This document shows positions 28,121 through 37,551 of a stretch of 64,000 nt of DNA, piece by piece. A model generated the notes under the pieces. The model worked only from the letters and a program-made list of their open reading frames with translations, did not search any database and had not been told where the DNA came from. How positions within the stretch are numbered: the first letter of the stretch is position 1; each line of letters starts with the position of its first letter. Origin of the DNA: Clostridiaceae bacterium (GTDB lineage: Bacteria; Bacillota; Clostridia; SK-Y3); assembly GCA_012735465.1 (NCBI GenBank), contig JAAYHJ010000015.1, positions 1-64,000 of the forward strand, read 5' to 3'. A program made the translations under genes and the position numbers.

Positions 28121-29883
28121 CTACACAAGGAAATAATTCAACGACACAGGAATTGCCTTTGAATGGGCATAATCAAAAATAATAATCGTTTGCTCCAAAT
28201 GTTCCGTATCGGTCTTTTCATCCAACACATTAAAATCAAAAACTGCAAATTCTATCTCCTTGATTATCTTTTTAGGCGGAACCCCTGTAAAATGAGGCAA
28301 GAACCTGGAAATATTATCTTCATTTCTTAAGAAATCAAAACATTTCTGTTTAAAACCCGGAACAGGCTCCGTTGATGCCCAATAAGGCAACTGCATACCC
28401 CTCTGGTGGTACAAAAAATCAAATTTCAAGTATTGCGTAAATATATTCATTTTTTTACCAATGACTTGTACATAAAACTCATATAATATGTCATACAATG
28501 CTTTCCGGCTATGGGAACGCCTGTCCAGGCCCTTGTGTTCAAAGTAGTTGGCAAGTTGCTCAAAAAATTTAAAGGGTGAAGGATAAAAGCTTTTTAATAT
28601 AAATGCCAGTGATTTTTCAAAAGCCCCGGAATTATAGTACTTTTCCAATACATCTTCAATTCCTTTAAGCTTTAAAATATCACTAGCTTTAAAATATCAC
28701 TGTAGGACATGGCATTGTTTGACAGTACCTCATAAGGCGGACGACTGGTATAGCGGTATTGGTATTGCTGTGCCTGGCTGCGTATCTTTGAACCCTTCAG
28801 CAATTTTAAGAAACCAAGCTGAAGCATGTGAGGTGATAAATAAAACACATCATTAAAAGATTTTTCAAAGCAAGAATAATTTTCTTCCGGTAGTCCTGCA
28901 ATAAGATCTAAGTGAAGATGTATATTTCCTGCCTCTTTAAGCTTTCTTACATTAGATGCAATTTTATAAAAATTTGTTTTCCTTTCTATTTTTTCAATCG
29001 TAATCGGATTGGTGGATTGTACGCCTATTTCAAACTGAAATAATCCTTCAGGAGCATTGGATAAACATTCAATCATTTCATCATCCAGCAAATCTGCTGC
29101 AATTTCAAAATGATAGGTGGTATTTTTTTGATGCTTCATCAAAAAATCAAAAATTTCCATAGCCCTTTTCTTGTGGCAGTTAAATGTTCTGTCCACAAAC
29201 TTCACTTGTTTTACGTTATTGTTAATTAACGTTAATAGGTCTTTTTTTACCCTTTCCATTGAAAAAAAACGTACTCCGTCTATGGTGGAAGATAAGCAGT
29301 AGCTGCAATTAAAAGGGCATCCCCGGGAGGTTTCATAATATATAATCTTATCGGATAGTTTGAGCAAATCACCTGAATCATAAGGAAAGGGAATGCTGTC
29401 CAGGTTGTCAATCAATGGCCTCGATTCATTCACAAAAACATTGCCCTGTTTATCCCTAAATGCAATCCCTTTTATATGTCTCATATCGTTGGCCTTATCA
29501 GTTAAAGCCTGGAGCAATTCCTTAAAGGTTTCTTCTCCCTCCCCTGTAACGATGTAATCAATAAATGGATATTTTTTCAGCATATCGCCTGCATCATAAG
29601 ATACTTCCGGCCCACCCAGGATAATAATGCTGTCTTCCCTTACTTTCTTCATCTGATCCGCAATTTCTATTATCATTGAAATATTCCATATATAGCACGA
29701 AAAAGCAATTACATCCGCTTTTGTCTTAAATATGCTGCCCGCAATGGTATCCATATTGTCATTTATGGTATATTCTTCTACAACAACTTCACAGTCCGTA
29801 CACTTACAGTATTTTTCCAAATACCTCAGTGCCAAGGAAGAATGTATATATTTTGCATTTAGTGTCGTCAATAAAACTTTCAT
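28121..29883 (-). pseudogene. B12-binding radical SAM protein (DUF4080 type), frameshifted by a 17-bp duplication
   Basis: The intact reading would encode about 575 residues. These are an N-terminal cobalamin-binding-like domain (IILGGPEVSYDAG, DYIVTGEGEETF), a radical SAM core with the CPFNCSYC 4Fe-4S motif and HLDLIAGLPEE, and a C-terminal DUF4080-like part. Frame is lost near residue 398, where AGTGATATTTTAAAGCT is present twice in tandem (minus strand of 28668-28701). Removing one copy restores SDILKLKGIEDVLEKYYNSG and joins both parts. As written, translation stops at 28672 and the C-terminal 175 residues are in another frame. The start has the SD AAGGGG, 7 bases upstream. The substrate is unknown; the family methylates or rearranges unactivated carbons. 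Confidence 0.9.
28668..28701 (-). repeat. 17-bp perfect tandem duplication
   Basis: On the plus strand AGCTTTAAAATATCACT occurs at 28668-28684 and again at 28685-28701. The extra 17 bases shift the frame of the radical SAM gene. Perfect identity indicates either a recent event or an artefact. Confidence 0.97.
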
Positions 29884-29922
29884 AAAAAAACCCCTTAAAA
29901 ATCATTTATATTTAAAAACAGC

Positions 29923-29947
29923 AAAGGACAGGTAGTACCCGTCCTTT
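29923..29947 (-). terminator. Terminator after ilvE
   Basis: The stem AAAGGAC (29923-29929) with GTCCTTT (29941-29947), plus inner GGT/ACC pairing, lies 23 bases after the ilvE stop. On the minus strand GCTGTTTTTAAAT follows. Confidence 0.65.
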
Positions 29948-29969
29948 ATCATGTATCATTCCAAGTTAA

Positions 29970-31037
29970 TTATACTTCTTCGGTCCATCCCAAAAAATCT
30001 TCCAGCACACCATTTTGAATACCCGTTATGGTGTCGTAAAGTCTTTGAGATACTTCCCCAATCTTTCCGTCATTTACCGTAATTACTTTTCCTTCCCAGT
30101 TAAACTCGCCTATAGGTGAGATTACAGCGGCAGTTCCTGTACCAAAAGCCTCTTCCAATTTGCCGTTTGCATGGGCATCATACAATTCCTGGATGGAAAT
30201 CCTTCTTTCAGTTACCTTCATACCCCAAGATTTCAAAAGTTCAATGCACGAATCCCTGGTGATACCTGCCAAAATACTTCCTTCCAAAGACGGGGTTATA
30301 ATTTCTCCATCTATCTTAAAGAATACGTTCATCGTACCGACTTCTTCAATATACTTCCTTTCAATACCATCCAGCCACAATACCTGTGTATATCCCAATT
30401 CTTTAGCTTTCATTTGCGATTTTAAACTTGCAGCATAATTTCCGCCTGTTTTTGTAAAACCAACTCCACCCTTTACTGCCCGAACATATTCATTTTCAAT
30501 ATATATCTTTACCGGATTTATTCCTTCAGGATAGTATGCACCTACCGGTGACAGTATAACAATGAATTTATACGTAAGAGATGGTCTTACTCCTAAAAAC
30601 GGGTCCGTTGCAATAATAAAAGGACGAATATAAAGGGATGTGCCTTCAGCAGTAGGAATCCAATCCTTATCCACATCGACCAGAGTTTTGATAGCCTCCA
30701 CTGAGAAATCGACATCTATTGTTGGTATACACAGCCTGTCATTAGAAACATTAATTCTCTCCATGTTTTTCCTCGGCCTAAAAAGAAGAACTCTTCCATC
30801 CTTTGTTTTGTAAGCTTTCATTCCTTCGAAAACAGCCTGACCATAATGAAATACCATGCAAGCCGGGTCCATGGACAAATTTGCATACGGTATGATTCTA
30901 GCATCATGCCATCCTTTTCCTTCGGTATAATCCATGACAAACATGTGGTCCGTAAAATATCTTCCGAAGCCTAGGTTTTCTTCATCCGGCTTTTGTTTAG
31001 GATTTTGAGTTTTCTCAATTTTGATGTTTGCAGACAT
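29970..31037 (-). CDS. ilvE: Branched-chain amino acid aminotransferase (class IV, BCAT II type)
   Basis: A PLP-dependent enzyme that interconverts Leu, Ile and Val with their 2-oxo acids. The ATG at 31037 (MSANIKIEKTQNPKQKPDEE) is chosen because GAGGAGG lies 8 bases upstream; the longer in-frame ATG at 31082 lacks an SD. The 355-residue length is that of the larger eukaryotic-like bacterial type. Seen: HYGQAVFEGMKAYKTKDGRV, GVGFTKTGGNYAASL (PLP lysine region), EEVGTMNVFFKIDG and FGTGTAAVISPIGEF. It is monocistronic, with a terminator after it and a divergent lipid kinase gene upstream. Confidence 0.95.
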   Translation of the reverse strand: MSANIKIEKTQNPKQKPDEENLGFGRYFTDHMFVMDYTEGKGWHDARIIPYANLSMDPACMVFHYGQAVFEGMKAYKTKDGRVLLFRPRKNMERINVSNDRLCIPTIDVDFSVEAIKTLVDVDKDWIPTAEGTSLYIRPFIIATDPFLGVRPSLTYKFIVILSPVGAYYPEGINPVKIYIENEYVRAVKGGVGFTKTGGNYAASLKSQMKAKELGYTQVLWLDGIERKYIEEVGTMNVFFKIDGEIITPSLEGSILAGITRDSCIELLKSWGMKVTERRISIQELYDAHANGKLEEAFGTGTAAVISPIGEFNWEGKVITVNDGKIGEVSQRLYDTITGIQNGVLEDFLGWTEEV

Positions 31038-31180
31038 TGATTTGACCTCCTCTATACTTGTAAAAATTATTGCATTTATCACATATACATGTTTAAATTA
31101 TATTGTACTTAAAAGAAAAGCAAAATACAATGTATGAATAATAAAAATTTCAAATAAGTTAAAATATGGGGGAATACATT

Positions 31181-32050
31181 TTGAAAATTAAATTTATAAT
31201 CAACCCTGTAGCTGGGAAAGGCAAGGCATTAGGAATTAAGGACAATATTTTAAATAAACTGATAAACTCCTCCGTTTCCTTCTCATTGACAGAAACCGCC
31301 GCACCGGGAGATGGTATCAGGCTGGCAAAAAAGGCTGTAATAGAAAAATATGACATAATAGTAGCTGTGGGCGGTGATGGAACAGTGAACGAAGTTATTA
31401 ACGGAATGGTTGGAAGCAATGCAGCATTAGGTATAATACCTGCCGGTACCGGAAACGATTTTGCCAAGTCTTTGAACATCCCTGCTGATATTGATAAAGC
31501 CCTTGATGTATTGCTTCATGGAAAAGAAGAAAAAATAGATATAGGCAAGGCCTGCGGCAAATATTTTATGAATGTGGCAAGTATTGGCTTTGATGCCAAA
31601 GTTATTGAACAGGTAAATACCATCAAAAAGTATATATCAGGAACATGGTCTTATATCATAGCCGTGTTTAAAACATTGCTAAATTACAAGCCTATCAAAG
31701 TCAGGGTATCCATGGATGGTATGATTATTGATAAAGAAGTATTTTTAATTGCCATTGCCAATGGAAAGTATTATGGAGGGGGTATGATGATAGCCCCTCA
31801 TGCCCATGTAAATGACGGCTATCTGGACATATGCATAATAAGCAAAATCAGCAAACTCAAAGTTGCAACGCTTTTCCCTACTATTTTTAAAGGAAAGCAT
31901 ATTCACCAACCGGAAGTAGAGTGTTTCAAGGCTAAGAAAGTAGAAGTTTTTGCAAAGGGCGCATCAATTAATTGCGATGGTGAATTAATTGGCAAATCTC
32001 CTACTACTTTTCAAATTGAAAATATAAAACTAAATGTAATGGTAGGCTAA
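31181..32050 (+). CDS. YegS/BmrU-type diacylglycerol/lipid kinase
   Basis: A soluble lipid kinase of the DAGK catalytic family, which phosphorylates diacylglycerol or a related lipid at the membrane. It begins LKIKFIINPVAGKGKA and has the nucleotide loop VGGDGTVNEVINGM. GIIPAGTGNDFAKSL and the C-terminal INCDGELIGKSPTTFQIEN follow. I prefer a TTG start at 31181, because GGGGGA lies about 7 bases upstream; an ATG at 31166 would be the other option and gives five more residues. Its stop overlaps the convergent ogt stop by 4 bases. The true substrate is not shown. Confidence 0.92.
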   Translation: MKIKFIINPVAGKGKALGIKDNILNKLINSSVSFSLTETAAPGDGIRLAKKAVIEKYDIIVAVGGDGTVNEVINGMVGSNAALGIIPAGTGNDFAKSLNIPADIDKALDVLLHGKEEKIDIGKACGKYFMNVASIGFDAKVIEQVNTIKKYISGTWSYIIAVFKTLLNYKPIKVRVSMDGMIIDKEVFLIAIANGKYYGGGMMIAPHAHVNDGYLDICIISKISKLKVATLFPTIFKGKHIHQPEVECFKAKKVEVFAKGASINCDGELIGKSPTTFQIENIKLNVMVG

Positions 32051-32544
32051 TATTGTACTCCTTCAATTTCAAGAAGCTTTGTTTTTATATCCAGGCCACC
32101 ACCATAACCCACCAGGTTCCCCCTGGCACCAATAACCCTGTGGCATGGTACGATAATTGGCACAGGGTTTTTATTATTGGCACTGCCTACTGCCCTGCTT
32201 GCCTTTATATTTCCTATTTGTGAAGCAATAAAACCATAGGAAACGGTAGTACCATAGGGTATTTCCATCAATTTATTCCATACCCTTTTTTGGAATTCCG
32301 TTCCAATGAGGTGTATTGGAACGGCAAATACTTTTCTTTTGCCAATAAAATATTCATTCAACTCGTTTATCGCCTGAGCAATCATATCCGTCTTTTGCTC
32401 AACACAAGTATTGAAATTTTTTTGAAGCCATTTAAAAAATTTTTCCTTTTGCCCTGGAAAAGAAATATTACATATTCCTTGTTCATCATTGGCAATATAT
32501 AATTTACCCAGGGGTGATGCATATTCAGAAAAATATACTTTCAT
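32047..32544 (-). CDS. ogt: Methylated-DNA-protein-cysteine methyltransferase
   Basis: A suicide DNA-repair enzyme that takes the alkyl group from O6-methylguanine onto its own cysteine. The 165-residue protein has the C-terminal DNA-binding domain with FQKRVWNKLMEIPYGTTVSY. SRAVGSANNKNPVPIIVPCHRV places the acceptor cysteine at residue 134. The first 75 residues are the N-terminal domain. It is convergent with the lipid kinase gene. Confidence 0.96.
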   Translation of the reverse strand: MKVYFSEYASPLGKLYIANDEQGICNISFPGQKEKFFKWLQKNFNTCVEQKTDMIAQAINELNEYFIGKRKVFAVPIHLIGTEFQKRVWNKLMEIPYGTTVSYGFIASQIGNIKASRAVGSANNKNPVPIIVPCHRVIGARGNLVGYGGGLDIKTKLLEIEGVQY

Positions 32545-32636
32545 AATAACACCTACTCTGTTTCAACAGTAATATCTTATTTTTGAAATATATAACTACT
32601 AACAATAGTATCATATAGTATATTTTGAGTCAATGA

Positions 32637-32660
32637 AAAGCAGTCCCTAAGGACTGCTTT
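32637..32660 (-). terminator. Terminator after the small unknown gene
   Basis: A 10-bp perfect stem, AAAGCAGTCC (32637-32646) with GGACTGCTTT (32651-32660), and a CTAA loop. It lies 16 bases after the stop of the 60-aa ORF and is followed on the minus strand by T and CATTGACTC. Flanking AGTCAA/TTTGACT bases extend the symmetry. Confidence 0.8.
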
Positions 32661-32676
32661 ACCTAACTTTGACTCT

Positions 32677-32859
32677 TTAACGCATACCTGTAAAACCATC
32701 TGTATCAGTGGCCTTCTTAGCCCCTGTAAACGAAGCACGGTTAGCATAAGGTTCACTGGTCGTACCTTGATGTCCGGTTTCAATCATTTGTGCAATCTTC
32801 CAATCGGAAACAAACTCATATTCATTTCTTTTTAAAATTTCCTTATCAATTTTTTTCAC
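32677..32859 (-). CDS. Small protein of unknown function, 60-61 aa
   Basis: The product begins VKKIDKEILKRNEYEFVSDW and ends in TGAKKATDTDGFTGMR. It starts at GTG (32859) or the preceding TTG (32862); AGGAGG lies 8 bases upstream of the GTG. A terminator follows directly. The N-terminal half is charged and helical, while the C-terminal half is Gly/Thr/Ala-rich and probably disordered. There is no signal peptide or membrane helix. I recognise no family. The SD plus terminator makes it a believable gene. Confidence 0.6.
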   Translation of the reverse strand: MKKIDKEILKRNEYEFVSDWKIAQMIETGHQGTTSEPYANRASFTGAKKATDTDGFTGMR

Positions 32860-32967
32860 CAAAGCATCCTCCTGTTATCATTTATACAATTCTTGATTAA
32901 GTTTATACTCATTTTTTCACGTTTTAATTAAAATATTCTAATTCTGCAATATAAATTATATTATCTA

Positions 32968-32996
32968 TTGAACTTTTATTCATATTTATGTATAAT
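32968..32996 (+). promoter_or_regulatory. argC promoter with ARG-box-like operator over the -35
   Basis: TTGAAC (32968-32973), a 17-base spacer and TATAAT (32991-32996) make a near-consensus vegetative promoter 55 bases before argC. TGAACTTTTATTCA (32969-32982) is a TGAA-N6-TTCA palindrome close to the ArgR/AhrC box core TGAATAAAAATTCA, placed so that a bound repressor would cover the -35 element. The same layout recurs before argD. Confidence 0.75.
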
Positions 32997-33050
32997 TATA
33001 AGCATGTTATTTCGCGGTTGTTTATTAGTTAATAATTTGGAGGGTTTGAC

Positions 33051-34091
33051 ATGATTAAGGTAGGCATACTGGGTGCTACTGGGTATGCAGGAATAGAATT
33101 AGTAAGAATTTTATCCCAACATACACAAGTTCAGATTGTATCCCTGGTATCACAAAGCTTTGCAGGCAGGAAGATTTACGACATCTATCCCAACCTGCAA
33201 GGAGTAGTAGACTTAGTTTGCGAAGAACTAAACATTGAAGAAATTGCAGGCAAGTGCGACCTGGTGTTCACTGCACTGCCCCACGGTATTTCAAAAGAGG
33301 TTATTCCCAATTTAACCAGGCTGGGTCTAAAAGTCATTGACCTGAGCGGTGACTTCAGGTACAAGGATGTATCCGTATACGAGAAATGGTATGGTATGGA
33401 GCATGGCAATCCTGAACTGCTTAAAGATGCTGTGTACGGTTTACCGGAATTACATAGAAATGAAATAAAGAATGCTTACCTGGTTGGAAATCCGGGATGC
33501 TACACCACATGTTCCATTCTTGGATTGGTCCCACTGCTGGACAAAGAATTGATTTACCTTGATAATATAATTATAGATGCTAAATCGGGGGTATCGGGAG
33601 CAGGCAGAAATGTATCCCTTGACTACCATTTTTGTGAATGCACCGAAAACATGAAGGCGTATAAAATTGCAACCCACAGGCATACTTCTGAAATTGAACA
33701 AGAGTTAAGCCTGGTAGCAAATACGAATGTACAGGTATCCTTTACCCCTCACCTTGTTCCCATGAAACGGGGTATACTAAGTACGATGTATGCCAATTTA
33801 AAAGAATCCCTTACCACATCTCAAGTATTGGACATTTTCAAGGATTATTATAAAGGCGAATATTTTATCAGGATATATGATGAAGGTCATATTCCGGAGG
33901 TAAACCATGTCACCGGCTCGAATTTCGTAGACATAGGGCTTGTGGTGGATGAAAGATTAAACCGGGTAGTTGTTGTGGCTGCAATAGACAATCTGATAAA
34001 GGGTGCGGCCGGCCAGGCGGTTCAAAACATGAATATCATGTTTGGTCTGGATGAAAAAAAAGGACTTACTGCTCCGGGGCTATATATATAA
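33051..34091 (+). CDS. argC: N-acetyl-gamma-glutamyl-phosphate reductase
   Basis: ArgC reduces N-acetylglutamyl-phosphate to the semialdehyde with NADPH, step 3 of arginine/ornithine synthesis. The 346-residue protein has the nucleotide motif VGILGATGYAGIELVRIL at the N-terminus and the catalytic cysteine in GNPGCYTTCSILGLVPLL (Cys150). ATHRHTSEIEQEL and SFTPHLVPMKRGILST follow. The SD is TTGGAGGG. It is followed by argB after 29 bases; the argJ gene often found between them in Firmicutes is absent. Confidence 0.98.
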   Translation: MIKVGILGATGYAGIELVRILSQHTQVQIVSLVSQSFAGRKIYDIYPNLQGVVDLVCEELNIEEIAGKCDLVFTALPHGISKEVIPNLTRLGLKVIDLSGDFRYKDVSVYEKWYGMEHGNPELLKDAVYGLPELHRNEIKNAYLVGNPGCYTTCSILGLVPLLDKELIYLDNIIIDAKSGVSGAGRNVSLDYHFCECTENMKAYKIATHRHTSEIEQELSLVANTNVQVSFTPHLVPMKRGILSTMYANLKESLTTSQVLDIFKDYYKGEYFIRIYDEGHIPEVNHVTGSNFVDIGLVVDERLNRVVVVAAIDNLIKGAAGQAVQNMNIMFGLDEKKGLTAPGLYI

Positions 34092-34120
34092 TATATTAAA
34101 GACAAAGGCAGGTTATTAAA

Positions 34121-34990
34121 ATGGAAACTTTTATAAAAAAGGCAGGCATACTAATTGAGGCATTGCCTTATATACAAAAACTGTACGGTAAGACGGTCGT
34201 AATAAAATACGGCGGAAATGCAATGATAAATAACAGTTTAAAAAACTCCGTCATGGAAGACATTACCCTTTTAAAATATGTAGGAGTAAATCCAATTATT
34301 GTACATGGCGGAGGACCGGATATTACTGAGGCATTAAAAGCTTATAACATTGAAAGCACTTTTATAAACGGATTGAGGGTAACCGATGAAAAAACAATGC
34401 AGATTGCTCAAATGGTATTGGTAGGAAAAACAAATAAAGAAATTGTATCCATGCTTAATGCCAAAGGCGGTAAAGCTATCGGTTTATGCGGTATTGACGG
34501 GCATCTTATCGAATGTGAACCCTATAGGCCTGTCATAGATGGCAAAGAAGTAGATTTGGGATATGTTGGAAAGATCATAAATATCAATTCAAAATTGTTG
34601 GAATTGATTGCAAAGGATGAGTATATCCCTGTTGTGGCTCCCATCGGTGTGGGCAAGGACGGCCAAAGTTATAATATAAATGCGGATACGGTTGCCGGCG
34701 CAGTAGCGTCCGCATTAAAAGCAGAAAAATTAATGCTTCTTACCGATGTGGAAGGAATTAAGTACTCGGACAACAGTGATGACATTATTTATGAAATCAG
34801 CAAAAAAGAGGTTTATGAGCTCATAGAAAAAGGCATAATCAACGGTGGCATGATTCCTAAGGTAAAAGGATGTATTGAGGCCATTGACGCAGGAGTAAAC
34901 AGGGTTCACATAATTGACGGGCGTATCCCCCACTGTATACTGCTTGAAATTTTCACAGACACGGGAATTGGAACAATGATTACAAAATGA
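34121..34990 (+). CDS. argB: Acetylglutamate kinase
   Basis: ArgB phosphorylates N-acetylglutamate, step 2 of the pathway and the usual point of arginine feedback in organisms with a cyclic route. The 289-residue protein has [37 protein letters not shown] and [10 protein letters not shown]. The C-terminal part ([39 protein letters not shown]) is of the long kind seen in feedback-sensitive kinases. It ends the short argCB unit at a bidirectional terminator. Confidence 0.98.
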   Translation: METFIKKAGILIEALPYIQKLYGKTVVIKYGGNAMINNSLKNSVMEDITLLKYVGVNPIIVHGGGPDITEALKAYNIESTFINGLRVTDEKTMQIAQMVLVGKTNKEIVSMLNAKGGKAIGLCGIDGHLIECEPYRPVIDGKEVDLGYVGKIININSKLLELIAKDEYIPVVAPIGVGKDGQSYNINADTVAGAVASALKAEKLMLLTDVEGIKYSDNSDDIIYEISKKEVYELIEKGIINGGMIPKVKGCIEAIDAGVNRVHIIDGRIPHCILLEIFTDTGIGTMITK

Positions 34991-35005
34991 TGAATAAAAC
35001 AAAAA

Positions 35006-35050
35006 GGGCGGTTTTAAGCCATAGGAAGCTCTACAGATGCAAAACCGCCC
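35006..35050. terminator. Bidirectional terminator between argB and clpC
   Basis: The arms GGGCGGTTTT (35006-35015) and AAAACCGCCC (35041-35050) with a 25-base loop. ATCATTTTTTTT follows on the plus strand and TTTTTGTTTT on the minus strand, so it can end both the argCB and the convergent clpC transcripts. Confidence 0.85.
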
Positions 35051-35068
35051 AAAATCATTTTTTTTGCA

Positions 35069-37525
35069 TCATACCTGCATTTTTTTCGCATTACGGATAA
35101 CAATTTTACCTTCCTGTCCATCAATTATAATATGGTCACCTGTTTTAATCTTTCCTTCCAACATTTCTTCCGCAATCACATCTTCCACCTTAGACTGTAT
35201 TGCCCTGCGCAAAGGTCTTGCTCCATAAACAGGGTCAAATCCTTCCTTTGCAAGTACTCCTTTTGCTGCATCTGTCACTTCTACTGTGATTCCGTTTGCC
35301 TTTAACCTGTCAATTAAACGTTGTAACATCAGTGCTGCAATCTGTTTGATATGTTCTTCCGACAACTGATGGAACACAATTATTTCATCCACCCTGTTTA
35401 AAAACTCGGGCCTGAAGGTACGCTTTAATTCGTCCATTACATTGCTCTTAATAGTTTCATAATTTTCCTTTTCACTATCCTTGGATACGGAAAATCCCAG
35501 CTTCTTAGGTTCAGTAATCATGCGGGCACCCACATTGGAAGTCATGATAATAATCGTATTCCTGAAATCCACCCTTCTGCCATGGGAATCGGTTAATATA
35601 CCGTCCTCCAGGATCTGTAATAATATGTTAAATACATCTGGGTGCGCCTTTTCTATCTCGTCAAACAATATAACCGAATAAGGTTTTCTCCTTACTTTCT
35701 CGGTTAACTGCCCACCTTCTTCATATCCTACATATCCCGGAGGAGAACCAACCAAACGGGATACGGTATGCTTTTCCATATACTCGGACATGTCAATGCG
35801 GATCATTGCTTCTTCATCGCCAAACATGGCTTCTGCCAATGCCTTTGACAGTTCTGTCTTACCCACTCCGGTAGGGCCCAGGAAAATGAAAGAACCTGTC
35901 GGCCTCTTTGGGTCCTTAAGTCCTACTCTTCCCCTGCGAATGGCCTTTGCAATGGCTCTTACAGCCTCATCCTGTCCTATCACCCTTTTATGAAGCACTT
36001 CTTCCATCTTTAGCAGGCGTTCTCCTTCTTCTTCCGCAAGCCTTTTTACAGGTATACCTGTCCAGCTGGAAATTATTTCAGCAATTTCCTCTTCCGTTAC
36101 TGTTGACATGTTTGTCTGGCTCTTTTGTTTCCAGCTGTTTTTCATTCCCTCCAGCTGGGCTCTTAAAGCTTGTTCTTCATCCCGGATCCGTGCAGCTTTT
36201 TCAAATTCCTGGGTGCGAATGGCTTCTTCCTTTTCCTTGCAAATCCTTTCAATCTTTTCTTCCAACTGCTTTAAATCGGGTGGAGCAGTAAAAGCCTTCA
36301 GCCTTACCCTTGATGCGGCTTCATCAATTAAGTCAATGGCCTTATCGGGTAGGAACCTGTCGGTTATATAACGGCTGGAAAGCTTTGCAGCTGCTTCCAA
36401 AGCCCCATCGGTTATTTTCACCCTGTGATGAGCCTCGTATTTGTCCCTGATTCCTTTTAAAATCTGGATGGTTTCTTCCACAGTGGGTTCCCCAACGATA
36501 ATGGGCTGGAACCGTCTTTCCAAGGCAGCATCCTTTTCGACATACTTCCTGTATTCATCCAAAGTGGTTGCACCAATGACCTGCAATTCTCCCCTTGCAA
36601 GGGACGGTTTTAGAATATTGGATGCATCAATTGCTCCTTCTGCTGCACCGGCACCTATAATGGTATGCATCTCATCAATGAATAAAATCACATTACCTGC
36701 CTTGCGAATTTCGTCTATTGCTTTTTTCAGCCTTTCTTCAAATTCGCCCCTGTATTTTGCCCCTGCGACCATGGATGATAAATCCAGTGTTACAACTCTT
36801 TTGTCCTTTAATATTTCAGGGATATTCCCTTCCACGATCTTTTGTGCCAAACCTTCTGCAATGGCTGTTTTTCCTACCCCCGGTTCGCCTATCAGGCAAG
36901 GATTGTTCTTAGTTCTCCTGCTCAAAATCTGTATAACCCTTTCAATCTCCTTATCCCTGCCTATAATGGGATCAAACTTCCCTTCCCTTGCCATATCGGT
37001 TAAATCCCTGCCAAACTGATTGAGGGTGGGTGTATTGGCATAGGTTGAAGCACTCCTGGGAATACCGGATACTCCCGGGGCTTCTTCGCTTAACAGGCGC
37101 AGTATCTCATTATAAGCCTTTTGCGCATCCAAGCCCAGGTCGCTTAAGATTCGTACAGCAACGCTGTCCCCTTCTCTCAAAATACCCAGCAGAATATGTT
37201 CTGTCCCAATATAATTATGTCCCATCCTCCTGGCTTCAATAAAACTCAGTTCCAGAACCCTTTTGGTCCTTGGAGTAAGGCCTGCCGGCTGTTCTCCCGT
37301 CCTTTCTCCAATCCCTATCAATTCTCCAATCCTTCGTGCAACTCTGTCGCTGTTAATCCCCTGACTTTGAAGGACCCGAGCGGCAACACCGCCGCCTTCC
37401 CTAAGCAACCCCAGTAAAATATGCTCCGTACCTACATAATTATGCCCGAATTCCATTGCACTTTCATGGGCCATGCGAAGTGCTTTTTCCGCTCTCTCGG
37501 TAAACCTGTTATCAAACATTGCCAT
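35069..37525 (-). CDS. clpC: ATP-dependent Clp protease ATPase subunit ClpC
   Basis: A Hsp100 unfoldase that feeds proteins, including McsB-arginylated ones, to ClpP. The ATG at 37525 ([20 protein letters not shown]) follows GAGGAG by 9 bases; 818 residues. Seen: two Clp N repeats ([28 protein letters not shown]), and a first AAA+ domain with [16 protein letters not shown] and [19 protein letters not shown]-type coiled coil lies near 420-460. The second AAA+ domain has [16 protein letters not shown] and [20 protein letters not shown]. It is last in ctsR-mcsA-mcsB-clpC. Confidence 0.98.
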   Translation of the reverse strand: MAMFDNRFTERAEKALRMAHESAMEFGHNYVGTEHILLGLLREGGGVAARVLQSQGINSDRVARRIGELIGIGERTGEQPAGLTPRTKRVLELSFIEARRMGHNYIGTEHILLGILREGDSVAVRILSDLGLDAQKAYNEILRLLSEEAPGVSGIPRSASTYANTPTLNQFGRDLTDMAREGKFDPIIGRDKEIERVIQILSRRTKNNPCLIGEPGVGKTAIAEGLAQKIVEGNIPEILKDKRVVTLDLSSMVAGAKYRGEFEERLKKAIDEIRKAGNVILFIDEMHTIIGAGAAEGAIDASNILKPSLARGELQVIGATTLDEYRKYVEKDAALERRFQPIIVGEPTVEETIQILKGIRDKYEAHHRVKITDGALEAAAKLSSRYITDRFLPDKAIDLIDEAASRVRLKAFTAPPDLKQLEEKIERICKEKEEAIRTQEFEKAARIRDEEQALRAQLEGMKNSWKQKSQTNMSTVTEEEIAEIISSWTGIPVKRLAEEEGERLLKMEEVLHKRVIGQDEAVRAIAKAIRRGRVGLKDPKRPTGSFIFLGPTGVGKTELSKALAEAMFGDEEAMIRIDMSEYMEKHTVSRLVGSPPGYVGYEEGGQLTEKVRRKPYSVILFDEIEKAHPDVFNILLQILEDGILTDSHGRRVDFRNTIIIMTSNVGARMITEPKKLGFSVSKDSEKENYETIKSNVMDELKRTFRPEFLNRVDEIIVFHQLSEEHIKQIAALMLQRLIDRLKANGITVEVTDAAKGVLAKEGFDPVYGARPLRRAIQSKVEDVIAEEMLEGKIKTGDHIIIDGQEGKIVIRNAKKMQV

Positions 37526-37551
37526 ACTACCTGTCTCCTCTCTCATTTATA

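Noticed and set aside
36441-37019. 192-codon open frame on the plus strand
   Set aside because: It lies entirely antisense to the conserved clpC coding region, has no SD, and its protein resembles no family; it is a frame shadow.
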